Below, in pieces: positions 54,240 to 64,000 of a stretch of 64,000 nucleotides of DNA. Made by a program: the position numbers and the translations under genes. The number at the start of each line of letters is the position of its first letter. Positions within the stretch are counted from its first letter, which is position 1. The DNA comes from Gadus chalcogrammus (taxonomy: Eukaryota; Chordata; Actinopteri; Gadiformes; Gadidae): NCBI RefSeq assembly GCF_026213295.1, contig NC_079419.1, positions 10,421,800 through 10,485,799 on the forward strand. The letters are read 5' to 3'. Below the pieces are notes generated by a model that had not been told where the DNA came from, ran no database searches, and worked only from the letters and a program-made list of their open reading frames with translations.

Positions 54240-55555
54240 GGCGTGTGTATTTGTGTAGTGGGAAAATGTGGGTGTTTCTATATTATTCAAGTATTTGCGA
54301 GGATTGAACAATGAATGAGAAGCACACCTTGGTGCAGTTTCTTCAAATCTCACCGCTACGTTATCTCATTGAAAGGTCAGCCATCTTGTGAGTTGGACAG
54401 TAGGCCTACTCCTCCCTATTCAGAGCAGAGACAGTGGCGATGTCAGGACATCAAATGGAAAAACCACTCAAATGGCTGCTTGCTCAATTTTCCTTTTAAA
54501 ACTTTGAAAATCGGAGAAAAACATTTGATGGTGTTAGTAATGAGGTACACCATATTTAAAATTGGGTTTTTGGGGTTTCTGACCATCTTTGTATGTTTAA
54601 ACATGCAGCGGGTCAAATCGACACACGAATACTTTTGTTGTTCAAGACAAGCAAACATAACAGAAGAGTCAAACATAAGGTATGGTCGTTATCTTTTGAA
54701 GGTCTGAAGCACCTTCTGAATAACGTCTGGTGCGTTCTCAAGACATTTGGACACTTCCTAAGGCAGTGTCTAAAGCCTTTTAACACTGAAGGCAGTCTGC
54801 CTTCAGTGTTAAAAGGCTTTAGATGAATTGATGGGAGGGGAGGGAGAGATACTATTGATCAAGGCAGCAGCCTGGTCTTCTAGAAGTCACACTACAGTCC
54901 AGTCACAGAACAGACTGATCAACCCTTCACACTCACTGTGATGTGTCCCCACTGTGTTACCTGACATCGTATGCTACGGTGTCAGAGCTTTAATGACCAT
55001 GTCTGGCCAGAGGTGGCACTGTTCTCTAATGCTTCATTTTGTATTTTTTTTATTTACACACGCAGGGTGAGCACCAGAGAAAACTATTAAAAACTGAACA
55101 CATGCCCTTACTTACGCAAAGAAAATACGATTAGTGCAAAGTATCAGCTATCAATTCACAGTTGCAGCTAGAGTCTAAGCTATATGCTAACAGTGAAAGC
55201 TATATAGTGGCAGATTCACATTCATAAGCACTTCATACTATGGGGGGTTTATTAGCATAATACTTATTATTAATCTATAATCTATAAACGACACAACAAA
55301 AAGCTAATCTTTAAACATTAGCGACAAGCAGTGTCAGCCATAACACTAAGGTAGCGATAAACTCTAAGAGAAAGATGGTGGGACACTCTGAGGAAACTAA
55401 ACGTATTTGATCTGTGCTTTAGTCTTTAGTCTTCTACATATTTATGAACCTAATCAGGCTAATGAGTATATGATCTCGGTTTTAATCTGCTGCTCCCGCT
55501 GTCTTCACCTAGCGTTACCTGAAGAGAAGTCTGAACTGAACAATAACAGCACTTA
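54240..55555. other. intergenic between divergent pfkp and adarb2
   Basis: AT-rich sequence with a 55-bp quasi-palindrome at 54769-54823. No coding block recognised. Confidence 0.4.
54769..54823. repeat. 27-bp perfect inverted repeat, 1-nt spacer
   Basis: Arms 54769-54795 and 54797-54823 are exact complements around a single T. Confidence 0.97.
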
Positions 55556-55557
55556 AA

Positions 55558-55790
55558 GGAGGGGGGGAGGAGCTGGGGGGGAGGGAGGGAGGGAGGTGGG
55601 AGGGAAGAGGGAGGGAGGGAGGGAGCAGGGGGGGAGGGAGGGAGGAGGGAGGGAAGAGGAGGGAGGAGGGAGGGAGGGAGGAGGGAGGGAAGAGGAGGGA
55701 GGAGGGAGGGAGGGAGGGAGAAGGAGATAGGAGGAGGAGGGAGGGAGGGAAGAGGGAGGGAGGGAGAAGGAGAGAGGAGGAGGGAGGGAT
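55558..55790. repeat. (GGGA)n-type purine array
   Basis: GAGGGAGGGAAGAGGAGGGA units, about 230 bp. Confidence 0.9.
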
Positions 55791-56139
55791 TCAAGCATAA
55801 TAAAATAAATTGGAAAACAAGAACACCAAAAACAGAGAAACCAACCAATATGTTAATATAATAGAATATAATCCTGCGTGAATGTAAAGCCTCAGTCCAA
55901 CTGCTTCATGTTCCTCTGAAGATCTATTAGACGTATGGACCGCTCCAGGTCCTGGGAGGAGATGGAGACAACATCTCCTCTCGGCTGGGCGTGAAATGGA
56001 GTCTGCTTGCTTTAATGCCTGGCCCGAGGGCACAGGGAAGCGACGGTGTCAGACTTGCAGGTACATTGAACTCATTCCGGGGCCCCTCCAGGTTCTGGGG
56101 CCAAGGGCACACCACACGGTCTGGGAGAGGGAGATAGAC

Positions 56140-56320
56140 CCGGGTTGGAGTAGGGAGAGGGGGAGGGAGGGAGGGAGGGGAGGGAGGAATGCTGGTGGAG
56201 GTGGGAGTGGGATGGAGGGAGGGGAGAGCAGGGCAGGAAGAAAAGGGTAAGGTGGAGATGGGGGAGAGGTGAGGGTGAGGTGTGAGTGGGATGGAGGGAG
56301 GTGAGGAGGGTGAGGTGGGG
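56140..56320. repeat. GGGAGGGAG / GGTGAGGGTGAGG purine tract
   Basis: Degenerate purine tract upstream of adarb2. Confidence 0.75.
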
Positions 56321-56486
56321 GAGGACAGCCTCCAGTGTAGAGCTGAACGCTTGGCTGGGCGTGAAGATGAGAAGGAGACGATAGCAGACTGATAAAGTCA
56401 TGAGACGTTGGGATTGAGGAGACAAGAGCTGACTGGCAGGGATTAGAGGAACCGCTGGAGGATTACAGAGGAGCCATTATCATGCT

Positions 56487-56489
<3 letters not shown>

Positions 56490-56563
<74 letters not shown>

Positions 56564-56612
56564 CGATGAGAGAAGAGAGAGAGATTGAGAGAGACAGAGA
56601 CAGAGAGGACAG

Positions 56613-56644
<32 letters not shown>

Positions 56645-56715
56645 TGAGAGAGAGGAGAAGATGAGAGAGAGACCAGAGCGACAGAGACTAGAGAGAGAGA
56701 GAGAGAGAGAGAGTC
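56490..56715. repeat. (AG)n array in probable adarb2 promoter or 5' UTR
   Basis: About 65 bp pure AG then impure GA, ending 170 bp before the adarb2 start codon. Confidence 0.9.
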
Positions 56716-56885
56716 CCGCTCTCCGAGGTACTGAATCAGATCGCAGAGTGGAGTTCCCCGTTCCCCCACTGGGGGGCGCCCATACGGGACCATCACCCCC
56801 CCCCCAGCGCTCAACTGTTGAGCAGACGACTCAGAGAGGAGCGTGAGCACAGAGCTCCCAGTGCCCAGTGAGAACACGGACCCTG

Positions 56886-56982
56886 ATGGAGGAGGAGGTG
56901 GGAGGAGGCAGCTGGACTATGGGGGGCCCCGAACGGCCCCTGAAACACGGGTTCAAGAGGAGGAGGAAAAGACGTTGTCAAG
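56886..56982 (+). CDS. adarb2: probable adarb2 first coding exon (R-domain)
   Basis: ATG at 56886 opens 32 codons plus one base before CAAG|GTGAGG. The C-terminal part reads [14 protein letters not shown], similar in kind to the Arg/Lys tract (R-domain) in human ADARB2 exon 1, which serves single-stranded RNA binding and nuclear import. Its phase 1 fits the exon at 61415 exactly. Human ADARB2 has extra residues between these parts; I found no intervening exon in 57000-61400, so one may be lost, unrecognised, or this exon may be miscalled. Confidence 0.55.
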
Positions 56983-59900
56983 GTGAGGAGGGGGCCTGGG
57001 CCCTGGGGGGGTTCAGATGAGGAGGTCTTCTGAGAGAAGGACCAGGCTGAGAACCAGGCTGAGAACCGGGCTGAGAACCGGGCTGAGAACCAGGCAGCCT
57101 GGTTCTCAGCCCAGTTCTCAGTCTGGTTCTCAGCCTGGTCGTCAGTCTGGTTCTCAGCCTGGTTCTCAGCCTGGTTCTCAGCCTGGTTCTCAGCCTGGTT
57201 CTGAGTCTGGTTCTAAGCCTGGTTCTCCGACTGGTTCTCCGCCTGAGAACCCAGACGGGTCAGGGGACTCACAGCAGGAGGGATGGGTTGTGCAGAAGCG
57301 TAACTCGGGGTAAATCCTACTATCTCCAGTTCAGAGTCCTGTGTGTGTTTGAAGTGCAGGACAGGGGGCCGACAGACTGGGACCAAGGTACTTCTGGAAC
57401 CACAGCGTAGCCCAGTAGGCTATTCAGCACTCCAGCACTGGTCCTGAACCAGTGCTGGGGTGGGAGGACTGCGGACCTCTAGATGGTACCTGGCTCTGAA
57501 CCTCCCGTCACGCTGGACATGCAGAATGTGGTCATAAACGCCTTCATGAGGAAATCAACATCTCCATGTTTATGCCTCTCATATGTCTTATTATTTCAAT
57601 GGACATAAAGCAATTAGTGATAACTCAACTTGTGTTTAACCGTGAGTTTGAGCTGCGTCCTGATAGTAGCGTGTCCGATATAAACGTTTCTAACGGCCAA
57701 CCTTTGTCAAATCCCACACGTGTCGGCTCTGGAGCGAATCCCCAAGACAGTCATTGTGGGAAGTCTCATCAAGTTGAGAGCTCTGCTAATGATAATTACA
57801 TTCCTCTGGGCAACAGGTCAGATTTGAGGGATTAAACATTGTTTATCATAAGCCCCCAGATTACTCCTGATGGCTTTTGTATTAAATGTAATCCTTATTC
57901 AAAGTGCCCCAAAAGCGTCTATTCTCAGTCCCGCCCGCTGTCTGCTTCCCCGGGACATCAGGGTGTTCTGCCACCGACGCAGTGAGGTCACCATGACAAC
58001 TAGAGTACCATGGTGGTGAACAGGCTGAGGCGAAACTGGTGCTCTGCGCTGAGGAAGAGTAGTAGGACGGCGGGCTGCTGGGAGACAGCAGGGGGCCACG
58101 ACCAGGCTCACACAGCGAACGGACGAAAGGATGCGGTACGACGGTCTGCGGCCTGTATTTACCTTTACCTTCAGGGCATTCTCAGACGCTTTTATCCAAA
58201 GTCACTTACAATTAGTCCATTTGTCAGAAGTAGGAGAAACAACAATATTTCGCTGTCGGTACAGTAAGGAAGTTCATAGAACCGAGTGCCAAGTACTAAC
58301 ATCACTAGGTTAACCCATTCCCTGTATACAACAGAGCTAGGATAAGATGCTAAACAATGCTAAGTGACAGGACGTACAACATACAATAAGAGTAGAGTAG
58401 GGGTGTGTGTGTGGGGGGGGGGGGGGTAAGGGGGGAGCCTATGCAGAGTCCAGGTGAACTCTGAACATCGGCGTGCTCCAGTATGCCTATATGAACCGTA
58501 AAGGATTCTGTTAAAAACGTTGGTAAATAAACTGCTCTTTATGCAGTCGTTAACATTAACGGTAAAGACCGCCAGGGCGGAGGTGTTTAGACCAATCAGG
58601 GCCTGTCTTCACTGATTGGTTCGGGGAATCCATCTTGCCTTTCAATCAGAGGAGCTTGAATGTAACACTTCTCTATGGTGGAGAAACATAGGGAGGGAGG
58701 AGTAGAGTGGCAGGGAGGAGCAGAGAGGGGGGAGTAGAGAGGGAGGAGCAGAGAGGGGGGAGTAGAGGGGAGGGGTAGAGAGGGAGGAGCAGAGAGGGAG
58801 GAGCAGAGAGGGAGGAGCAGAGAGGGAGGAGCAGAGAGGGAGGAGTAGAGAGGGAGGAGTAGAGAGGGAGGAGTAGAGAGGGAGGAGCAGAGAGGGGGGA
58901 GTAGAGGGGGAGGAGCAGAGAGGGAGGAGCAGAGAGGGAGGAGTAGAGAGGGAGGAGTAGAGAGGGAGGAGTAGAGAGGGAGGGAGGAGCAGAGAGGGAG
59001 GAGTAGAGAGGGAGGAGGAGAGAGAGGGAGGGAGGAGCAGAGAGGGGGGAGTAGAGAGGGAGGAGCAGAGAGGGGGGAGTAGAGAGGGAGGAGCAGAGAG
59101 GGGGGAGTAGAGGGGGAGGAGTAGAGAGGGAGGAGCAGAGAGGGAGGGAGGAGCAGAGAGGGAGGGAGGAGCAGAGAGGGAGGAGTAGAGAGGGAGGGAG
59201 GAGCAGAGAGGGAGGGAGGAGCAGAGAGGGGAGAGTAGAGAGGGAGGGAGGAGCAGAGAGGGGGGAGTAGAGGGGGAGGAGTAGAGTGGGAGGCAGGAGC
59301 AGGGAAAGGGAGGAGCAGAGAGGGAGATGGAGGCAGAGAAGGAAGGAGGAGCACAGATTGTGAGGAGCAGGGAGACAGGGAGGGGGGAACCGAAAGGGAG
59401 GAGGAGCAGAGAGGGAGATGGAGGCAGAGAGGGAGGGAGGGGCGTTTCTTGTTCATAATTTGCTCTCTTAAAGGTTGTATCAGCGATTCTAGGCCGAAAC
59501 ATAAATGATCAAATTCATCCGATCTCTCCTCCCGCTAGCTGCCCGCCCCATAAGCAGGCCACATCTGTAGGCAGCCTATGCTGCGAGATCGTACACAAAA
59601 ACAAGCACTACAAACCACTCAAAACTAAAATAAATAGTATTCCAACCAATCACCGACAAGGGGTGGGTGTTGTGGGGTTTTGCGCTGCGTTCATGATAGT
59701 TTTTACTGGATGCACGAAACACGGAAGGGAGGAGCGAGCTGGCTCTGTCTGTTTGTTTGGGAGCTCGCAGCAAATACAGATGTGACGTCGCCCACATCGC
59801 TGATACAACCTTTGTCTCTCAACTCTCACCAACAGCAATTTTTATCTAAACAGTTATTTAAGGCAAAGTAAAGTAACACTTTGTCTGTCGTTCATGCTAA

Positions 59901-60113
59901 CCTGAAGCTACCACTAAGCTAGGTCGCTGGAGGTTAGCCTCGCCTCGGCCACAAGTGGCTCTCTTTCTTTGCCCTTGAGGAAGACGACATTACCAGACAA
60001 TTAAATAGCTTAACATTAATTAGACCTAGCAGATGAGATTATCCACAGCTGTCAGAAATCACACAGACACACACACACACACATTCATACAAACAACACA
60101 CACACACACAAAT

Positions 60114-60174
<61 letters not shown>

Positions 60175-63100
60175 TACACACACACACTATACAGAATTGA
60201 CACACCTCCACAAAACACACAAACACCACGAAGAATAAACGCAACACACACACATGCGGTCAGCGCATGGCTGCCAACCTCCATGAATAATTTCATTATT
60301 TCATTAAATAAGCTTCATTAGTGACGGCCAAATGAGGAGCTCACAGCCCTGCTGGTGGACACCAAGCTTAGTAGAGAGATTATGAGACTAGAGAACCATG
60401 CTAACCATGCTACATAACAATGCAATGAGAACAGAGTGCTACGCGAACCATGTTACATAAGGTTGCTATCAGACTAGAGAGCTATGCTAACCGTGCTACA
60501 TAACTATGCTATAGGAGCAGTGTACTACACATACTAGGCGAGAGTTAAAGATGCTATCAGAGCAGTGGGCTCTTTGTGTGATTTGAGACAACCATCTGGA
60601 CCTGCTGATCAACACAGATCTTCCTCTCCAACGCTGACCATGGACTGAATGGTTGGCTTGCTGGGAGGTATTTCTGCAGGTCACATGTTGGCAGAGATAG
60701 GGTACCATGATGTTGATATGGGGAGCAGGATGGGTAGTGGCGACTCCCAGCTGAATGGTTCTGGGTTCTATCCCCAATGGCCACAGCCCTGGAGCAATGT
60801 CCTGGAGCGAGATGGCCCCAGCCCTCTCTGCTCCTTAAAGAGTGTATCTGGATATAAAGGACCAGATCGTCCACAAGATGTATAAAGAGTAGACATCCCC
60901 TCTGCTCCTCCAGGCCTTCGAAGCAGGACCCTGGAAACCCCTCCGGGCAACGGGAGGACTTTGGGAACAGCGGAACATCCAGATAACTACAGTAAGACGT
61001 CCTTCCATTAAGACCCAGGCATCCCAATAAGATCCAGGTCCTTCCAGTAAGACCCAGGCATCCCAGTAAGACCAAGGTCCTTCCAGTAAGACCCAGATCC
61101 TCAGAGTAAGACCCAGTCTTCCCGGTATAACCCAGGCCCTCCCAGTAAGACCCAGTCCTCCCAGTATAACCCAGGCCCTCCCAGTAAGACAAGGGTCCTC
61201 CAAGTAACACCCAGGCCATCATAACAATAATTACAGTAATTGTTTTCAATCAGAATAAAAGGTATTGAGTTCAGTGGAAAGAGCTAGAATTCCTTTTCAA
61301 AATATATTGCAGATTATTTATTAATGATCACAATACCCGGACCATATTAATATATTAAGACGATGGTCTTTATGTTAGCTTGATATGCCCTTGTTTTCTC
61401 CGACCCTCCAACAGGCCATGGAACCGAGAACCAGAACCATGACGACCAACAGAGGCACCGTCCGACAGCTTCCTGCGCCGCCGCCCCCAGAACCCAGCAG
61501 ACCGCCGTGTGGAGGAGTCAGCCGGCGCCGGTCCGAGGGGACCAGGTCCTCAACGCGAGACGGCCCAGCGTCAGGCGAGCCTCCTGGGCCGTGAGCCAGA
61601 AGAGTGCCCTGGTTCAGCTCCACGAGCTCCAGCCGGGCCTGCAGTACCAGACGCTGTCCCGGACCGGCCCGGGCCACGCCCCGCTGTTCTCCGTCGGCGT
61701 GGAGGTCCACGGGCGCTGCTTCGAGGGCCGGGGCTCCACCAAGCGACAGGCCAAGAGGAGGGCGGCCGAGTCGGCTCTCGGCTCCTTCATCCAGCTCCCC
61801 AACGCCCCCCAGGCCCAGGCCACCCTGGCCCGCTCCTCCCCCGGCCCCGTGGACTTCACGGCTGACAGGGTGGACGCCGCCGGGGCTCTCCTGGTCCGGT
61901 TCGACCCTCCAGGGGCCGAGCCCGGTGACGGGCCCCTGCCCGGGTCCAGCAGCAGCAGACGGGCCGGCCGGCTGACCCTGGGTCAGCTCTGCTCTGAGAA
62001 TCCCAAAGTCCAGGAGCACCTTCCCAGATGTCCCCCGGAGCCGCCCGGTCCGGTGGACCTGCTGGCCCGGCGCCACCCGGGGCTCCGGTGGGCGTGCCTC
62101 GTGGAGCGGGGGCATGGCAGCGCGGTCGGGGGGTTCCTGACGGTGCTCTGGGTGGAGGGGAGGGTCTTTGAGGGCCGCGGTCGCAGCAGACGACTGGCCA
62201 AGACCCGGGCGGCAGCGACGGCCCTGCAGGCACTCTACAGCGTTACCATGGAGACGGAGAGAAAGCTGCTCGGCATCACCTCCTGTAACGCTGCCACCCA
62301 GTTACCTCAGGTCAGTGGTCCGCTGCTCAATATGGTGGCGAGTACGGACCCCCTGGTGGTTGATCACCATAACGCTCTCTGAAGCACTCTATAGTTGCCG
62401 TGATGCGCCCCGCAGGGGAAGTCCAAGCACGGCCTCCACCCTTATGGACGTCGTTTGACCCTGACAACGGGACTCTAGGGGAGGAGTGAGAGGAGAGGAG
62501 GGGGGAGAGGTGGAGGGGAGAGCAGGGGGGAGGAGGGAGTGGAGGGGAAAGGAGGAGGAGGGGAGGAGAGGCAGTAGACAGGAGGTGTGAAGAGCATATT
62601 AATGGGAGCAGTAATTGTGGAACATGCTCATTACAGCTGACCTTGTGTCGCCAGATGGGATTGGAGTATAGAGCGTCTACTTAGGAAGACATTTTTGTTT
62701 GGTTGTATAGTTGGTCAATTTTGTGACATTTTACATTTTATTTTGTGTGATTTGACTCTGTTGTCCTGCCTCTACAGGAAAGCCAATAAGGGCTCAAACA
62801 TCCAGCGATCCTAAGCTCCATCAAACACACACTTTGACCCAAACACCTGATCCAGGTGTTTGGGTCAAAGAGATTAGAGCAGGATTCAAACCACACACCA
62901 GTTACTGTCGGACACTGAAGACGACCGGCTGTGTGGACCGTTAACAAATGCAGTCCTACAGCACTTTATGAACCACTGAGGCCAGAGCACTGTGACCTCA
63001 CCCTCCAACTGCGTAACATCACATGTTCTTCTTCAGTGGTGTGGTTCAGAGAGGTCCTTCACTGACCTCGCTGCCTGCTGTTCTCCAGCTCTTCTCAGAG

Positions 63101-63739
63101 GCCGTGTTCGACCTGGTGAGAGAGAAGTTCGCCGAGCTGACCCACAGCTGGGGCTCTACCTCGCACGCCCGCCACAAGGGCCTGGCCGGGGTGGTGATGA
63201 CCCGAGGTGGGTGCTGCGTTCAAGTTTCTCTTCAGCGGTAACTTTACCAGAGGTAGGTGAAGCGTTGAAGGACAGTGAGAACTGGGAGGTTCCCTTCAGA
63301 GGTAACTTTACCAGAGGTGGGTGATGCATTCAAGGACAGTGGGAACTGGGAGTTTCCTTGCAGAGGTAACTTTACCAGAGGTCGGTGATGGGTTCATTGG
63401 GAACGTGGTTTATCCTTTCTTTGGTCTTTTAAGTAGGATTATGAAAATATATATATATCTGGGTAAACTCAGTTTAGACTCAACAACGGACTGATTATAC
63501 ATAATCTCAAATTCCTAGCTCCATTTTAACTCCACTCTCCCCATCTCTCTCTTCCCCCCCCCTCTAGGGTTCTCCCTGCGGGGGGCCCAGGTGGTGGCCC
63601 TTGGCTCCGGGACCAGGTGTTTGTCTGGGGGGGCCCAGAGGGACCAGGGCTGGGCGGTCAACGACTGCCACGCCGAGGTCATGGCCCGGCGGGCACTGGT
63701 CGGGTTCCTCTACACCCAGCTGGAGCTGTTCCTCCTGGG
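56886..63739 (+). CDS. adarb2: adarb2, adenosine deaminase RNA-specific B2, 5' part; gene continues beyond the window
   Basis: Exons seen: 56886-56982, 61415-62310, 63089-63206, 63568-63739. Phases join (1, 0, 1, 2) and the reading frame remains open at the last donor, so later deaminase exons lie outside the window. The protein starts with a basic tract, then dsRBD1 (about 96-160), dsRBD2 (about 245-307) and the start of the deaminase domain with the zinc-binding HAE at 405-407 ([11 protein letters not shown]). VQLHEL-PGLQY and TGP-HAPLF in dsRBD1 match ADARB2 better than ADARB1, and position next to pfkp agrees with human synteny. Mammalian ADARB2 binds double-stranded RNA but has no demonstrated editing activity and is thought to antagonise other ADARs. 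Codons are very GC-rich and Arg replaces Lys widely, unlike pitrm1 and pfkp. Confidence 0.92.
57045..57255. repeat. 18-bp minisatellite that switches orientation
   Basis: About five GAGAACCAGGCTGAGAAC-type units, then at 57096 the array flips to GCCTGGTTCTCAGCCTGG for about ten units. The pivot is a 16-bp perfect inverted repeat with 1-nt spacer (57080-57112). Confidence 0.95.
57432..57458. repeat. 11-bp perfect inverted repeat, 5-nt spacer
   Basis: CCAGCACTGGT and its complement around CCTGA. Confidence 0.9.
57460..58160 (+). other. adarb2 intron 1, nothing recognised
   Basis: Unique-looking sequence. The 89-codon frame at 57566-57835 has no recognisable motif and no splice evidence. Confidence 0.35.
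58165..58460 (+). repeat. dispersed fish repeat, copy 3
   Basis: In adarb2 intron 1. Contains GACGCTTTTATCCAAAGTC, GTCCATTTGTCAGAAG, TCGCTGTCGGTACAGTAAG, GTATACAACAGAGCTAGG and the poly-G run; it is the most complete copy in the window. Confidence 0.75.
58680..59455. repeat. 15-17 bp purine minisatellite in adarb2 intron 1
   Basis: About fifty copies of GAGAGGGAGGAGCAGA / GAGTAGA. It opens two overlapping 286-codon minus-strand Ser/Pro/Leu frames that are artefacts. Confidence 0.95.
59460..60710 (+). other. adarb2 intron 1, nothing recognised
   Basis: Includes an AC array at 60060-60190 and ACTAGAGA-CTATGCTAACC copies at 60385-60510. No exon-like block recognised. Confidence 0.4.
60720..60880 (+). 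repeat. SINE-like repeat in adarb2 intron 1
   Basis: GGTTCTGGGTTCTATCCCC resembles an RNA polymerase III B box, followed by GGCCACAGCCCTGGAGCAAT and AAGAGTGTATCTGGATATAAAG, as in common fish SINE-like repeats. Recognition is from memory. Confidence 0.45.
60985..61215. repeat. about 20-bp minisatellite before the adarb2 dsRBD exon
   Basis: Ten copies of CCAGTAAGACCCAGGTCCTT. Confidence 0.9.
61415..62310 (+). CDS. adarb2: adarb2 large exon with two dsRNA-binding domains
   Basis: The exon runs from acceptor CAACAG to donor CTCAG|GTCAGT. The start frame gives a variable linker, then dsRBD1 from SALVQLHEL to SFIQLPN, a Gly/Pro/Ser/Arg-rich linker, and dsRBD2 from PVDLLARR to ALQALYSV. The RNA-phosphate contact motif KKxxK appears as KRQAK (142-146) in dsRBD1 and as RRLAK in dsRBD2, so basic charge is kept. 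Other frames also stay open for long stretches because the exon is very GC-rich, including a 246-codon antisense frame; those are shadows. Confidence 0.93.
62832..62870. repeat. 18-bp perfect inverted repeat, 3-nt spacer
   Basis: CTTTGACCCAAACACCTG and its exact complement around ATC, in adarb2 intron 2. Confidence 0.95.
63089..63206 (+). CDS. adarb2: adarb2 exon at start of deaminase domain
   Basis: 118 nt from TCTCCAG acceptor to CGAG|GTGGGT donor. It encodes [18 protein letters not shown] through [15 protein letters not shown], the conserved entry to the ADAR deaminase domain (family form HARHKALAGIVMTKG). The donor region is partly repeated in the next 200 bp. Confidence 0.92.
63199..63392 (+). 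repeat. repeated donor region of the adarb2 deaminase exon
   Basis: GAGGTGGGTG-type donors recur at about 63250, 63315 and 63378 in units of about 65 bp containing AGAGGTAACTTTACCAGAGG. Confidence 0.8.
63568..63739 (+). CDS. adarb2: adarb2 deaminase exon with HAE zinc motif
   Basis: 172 nt after a poly-pyrimidine CCCCTCTAG acceptor; donor GGG|GTGAGG. It encodes [13 protein letters not shown], then [14 protein letters not shown], then [11 protein letters not shown]. His405 (zinc) and Glu407 (proton shuttle) of the HAE motif are intact, so any lack of catalysis cannot be explained from this exon. Confidence 0.92.
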
Positions 63740-63839
63740 GTGAGGAACGACGACGGGCCCTAAGCGGGAGGCATGTTGTGAATCCAGAGGATGAATCCTG
63801 AATCCATGGAGTGATTCCAGGGCAAACTCAGGGCAGAAC

Positions 63840-64000
63840 ACAATGCATGTTCACTTGAAAATAGTGCTTAGCATTGTGTAGCATCTTATCCTAGCTATAT
63901 TTAGTACTTAGCATTGTGTAGCATCTTATCCTAGCTATCTTTGTTGTATACAGGGAATGGGTTAACCTAGTGATTGTTAGTGCTTGGCACTTGGTTCTAT
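63840..64000 (-). repeat. dispersed fish repeat, copy 4, inverted and cut by the window edge
   Basis: Minus-strand copy of the same family in the next adarb2 intron, with a tandem GTAGCATCTTATCCTAGCT block and GTATACAGGGAATGGG. It faces copy 3 in inverted orientation within the same gene. Confidence 0.7.

Noticed and set aside
54769..54823. microRNA precursor
   Set aside because: Perfect 27-bp arms with a 1-nt loop do not resemble a pre-miRNA, which needs a wider loop and imperfect stem; a template-switch palindrome fits better.
58596..59502. Two overlapping 286-codon Ser/Pro/Leu frames
   Set aside because: Translation of the adarb2 intron 1 purine minisatellite; low complexity, no domain.
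61375..62115. 246-codon antisense frame opposite the adarb2 dsRBD exon
   Set aside because: GC-rich shadow; the sense frame carries two recognisable dsRBDs.

Overview
The window is vertebrate nuclear DNA, almost certainly from a teleost fish. It holds parts of three protein-coding genes in long intron-exon structures with canonical GT-AG junctions. The order pitrm1 - pfkp - adarb2 matches the neighbourhood of human chromosome 10p15, from memory. Non-coding DNA is very rich in simple repeats and minisatellites: at least twelve nearly pure dinucleotide arrays of 80 bp or more. Together with fish-type DNA transposon and SINE-like repeats this suggests a teleost with an unusually repeat-dense genome, possibly a gadiform; the species is inference.

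Layout. 1-11676 is intergenic and repeat-dominated. 11677-27887 (+) is complete pitrm1, the mitochondrial presequence protease, rebuilt as 27 exons with every phase closing, 1021 codons plus stop. 27888-33732 lies between two convergent genes. It carries the pitrm1 poly(A) signal, a possible unidentified minus-strand spliced transcript with its own poly(A) signal, several minisatellites and a cluster of perfect CRE palindromes. 33733-52889 (-) is complete pfkp, platelet-type 6-phosphofructokinase: 22 coding exons, 786 residues, plus one extra full-length homologous copy of exon 16. 52890-56885 is the region between the divergent pfkp and adarb2 starts. 56886 to the window end (+) is the 5' part of adarb2: a probable first exon, the large exon with both double-stranded-RNA-binding domains, and two deaminase-domain exons.

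The genes are not an operon. Pitrm1 degrades imported presequences and peptides in mitochondria, pfkp is the committed step of glycolysis, and adarb2 is a double-stranded RNA-binding member of the ADAR family.

Most notable are three things. First, pfkp has two alternative 51-codon versions of the exon that carries part of the fructose-2,6-bisphosphate site; equal length and phase suggest mutually exclusive splicing. Second, there is a recurrent pattern in which exon-intron junctions themselves (exon end plus splice site) have been tandemly duplicated into minisatellites, in all three genes; in pitrm1 exon 25 this gives three in-frame acceptors. Third, there are many near-perfect inverted duplications with spacers of 0-6 nt, as expected from template-switch mutation.
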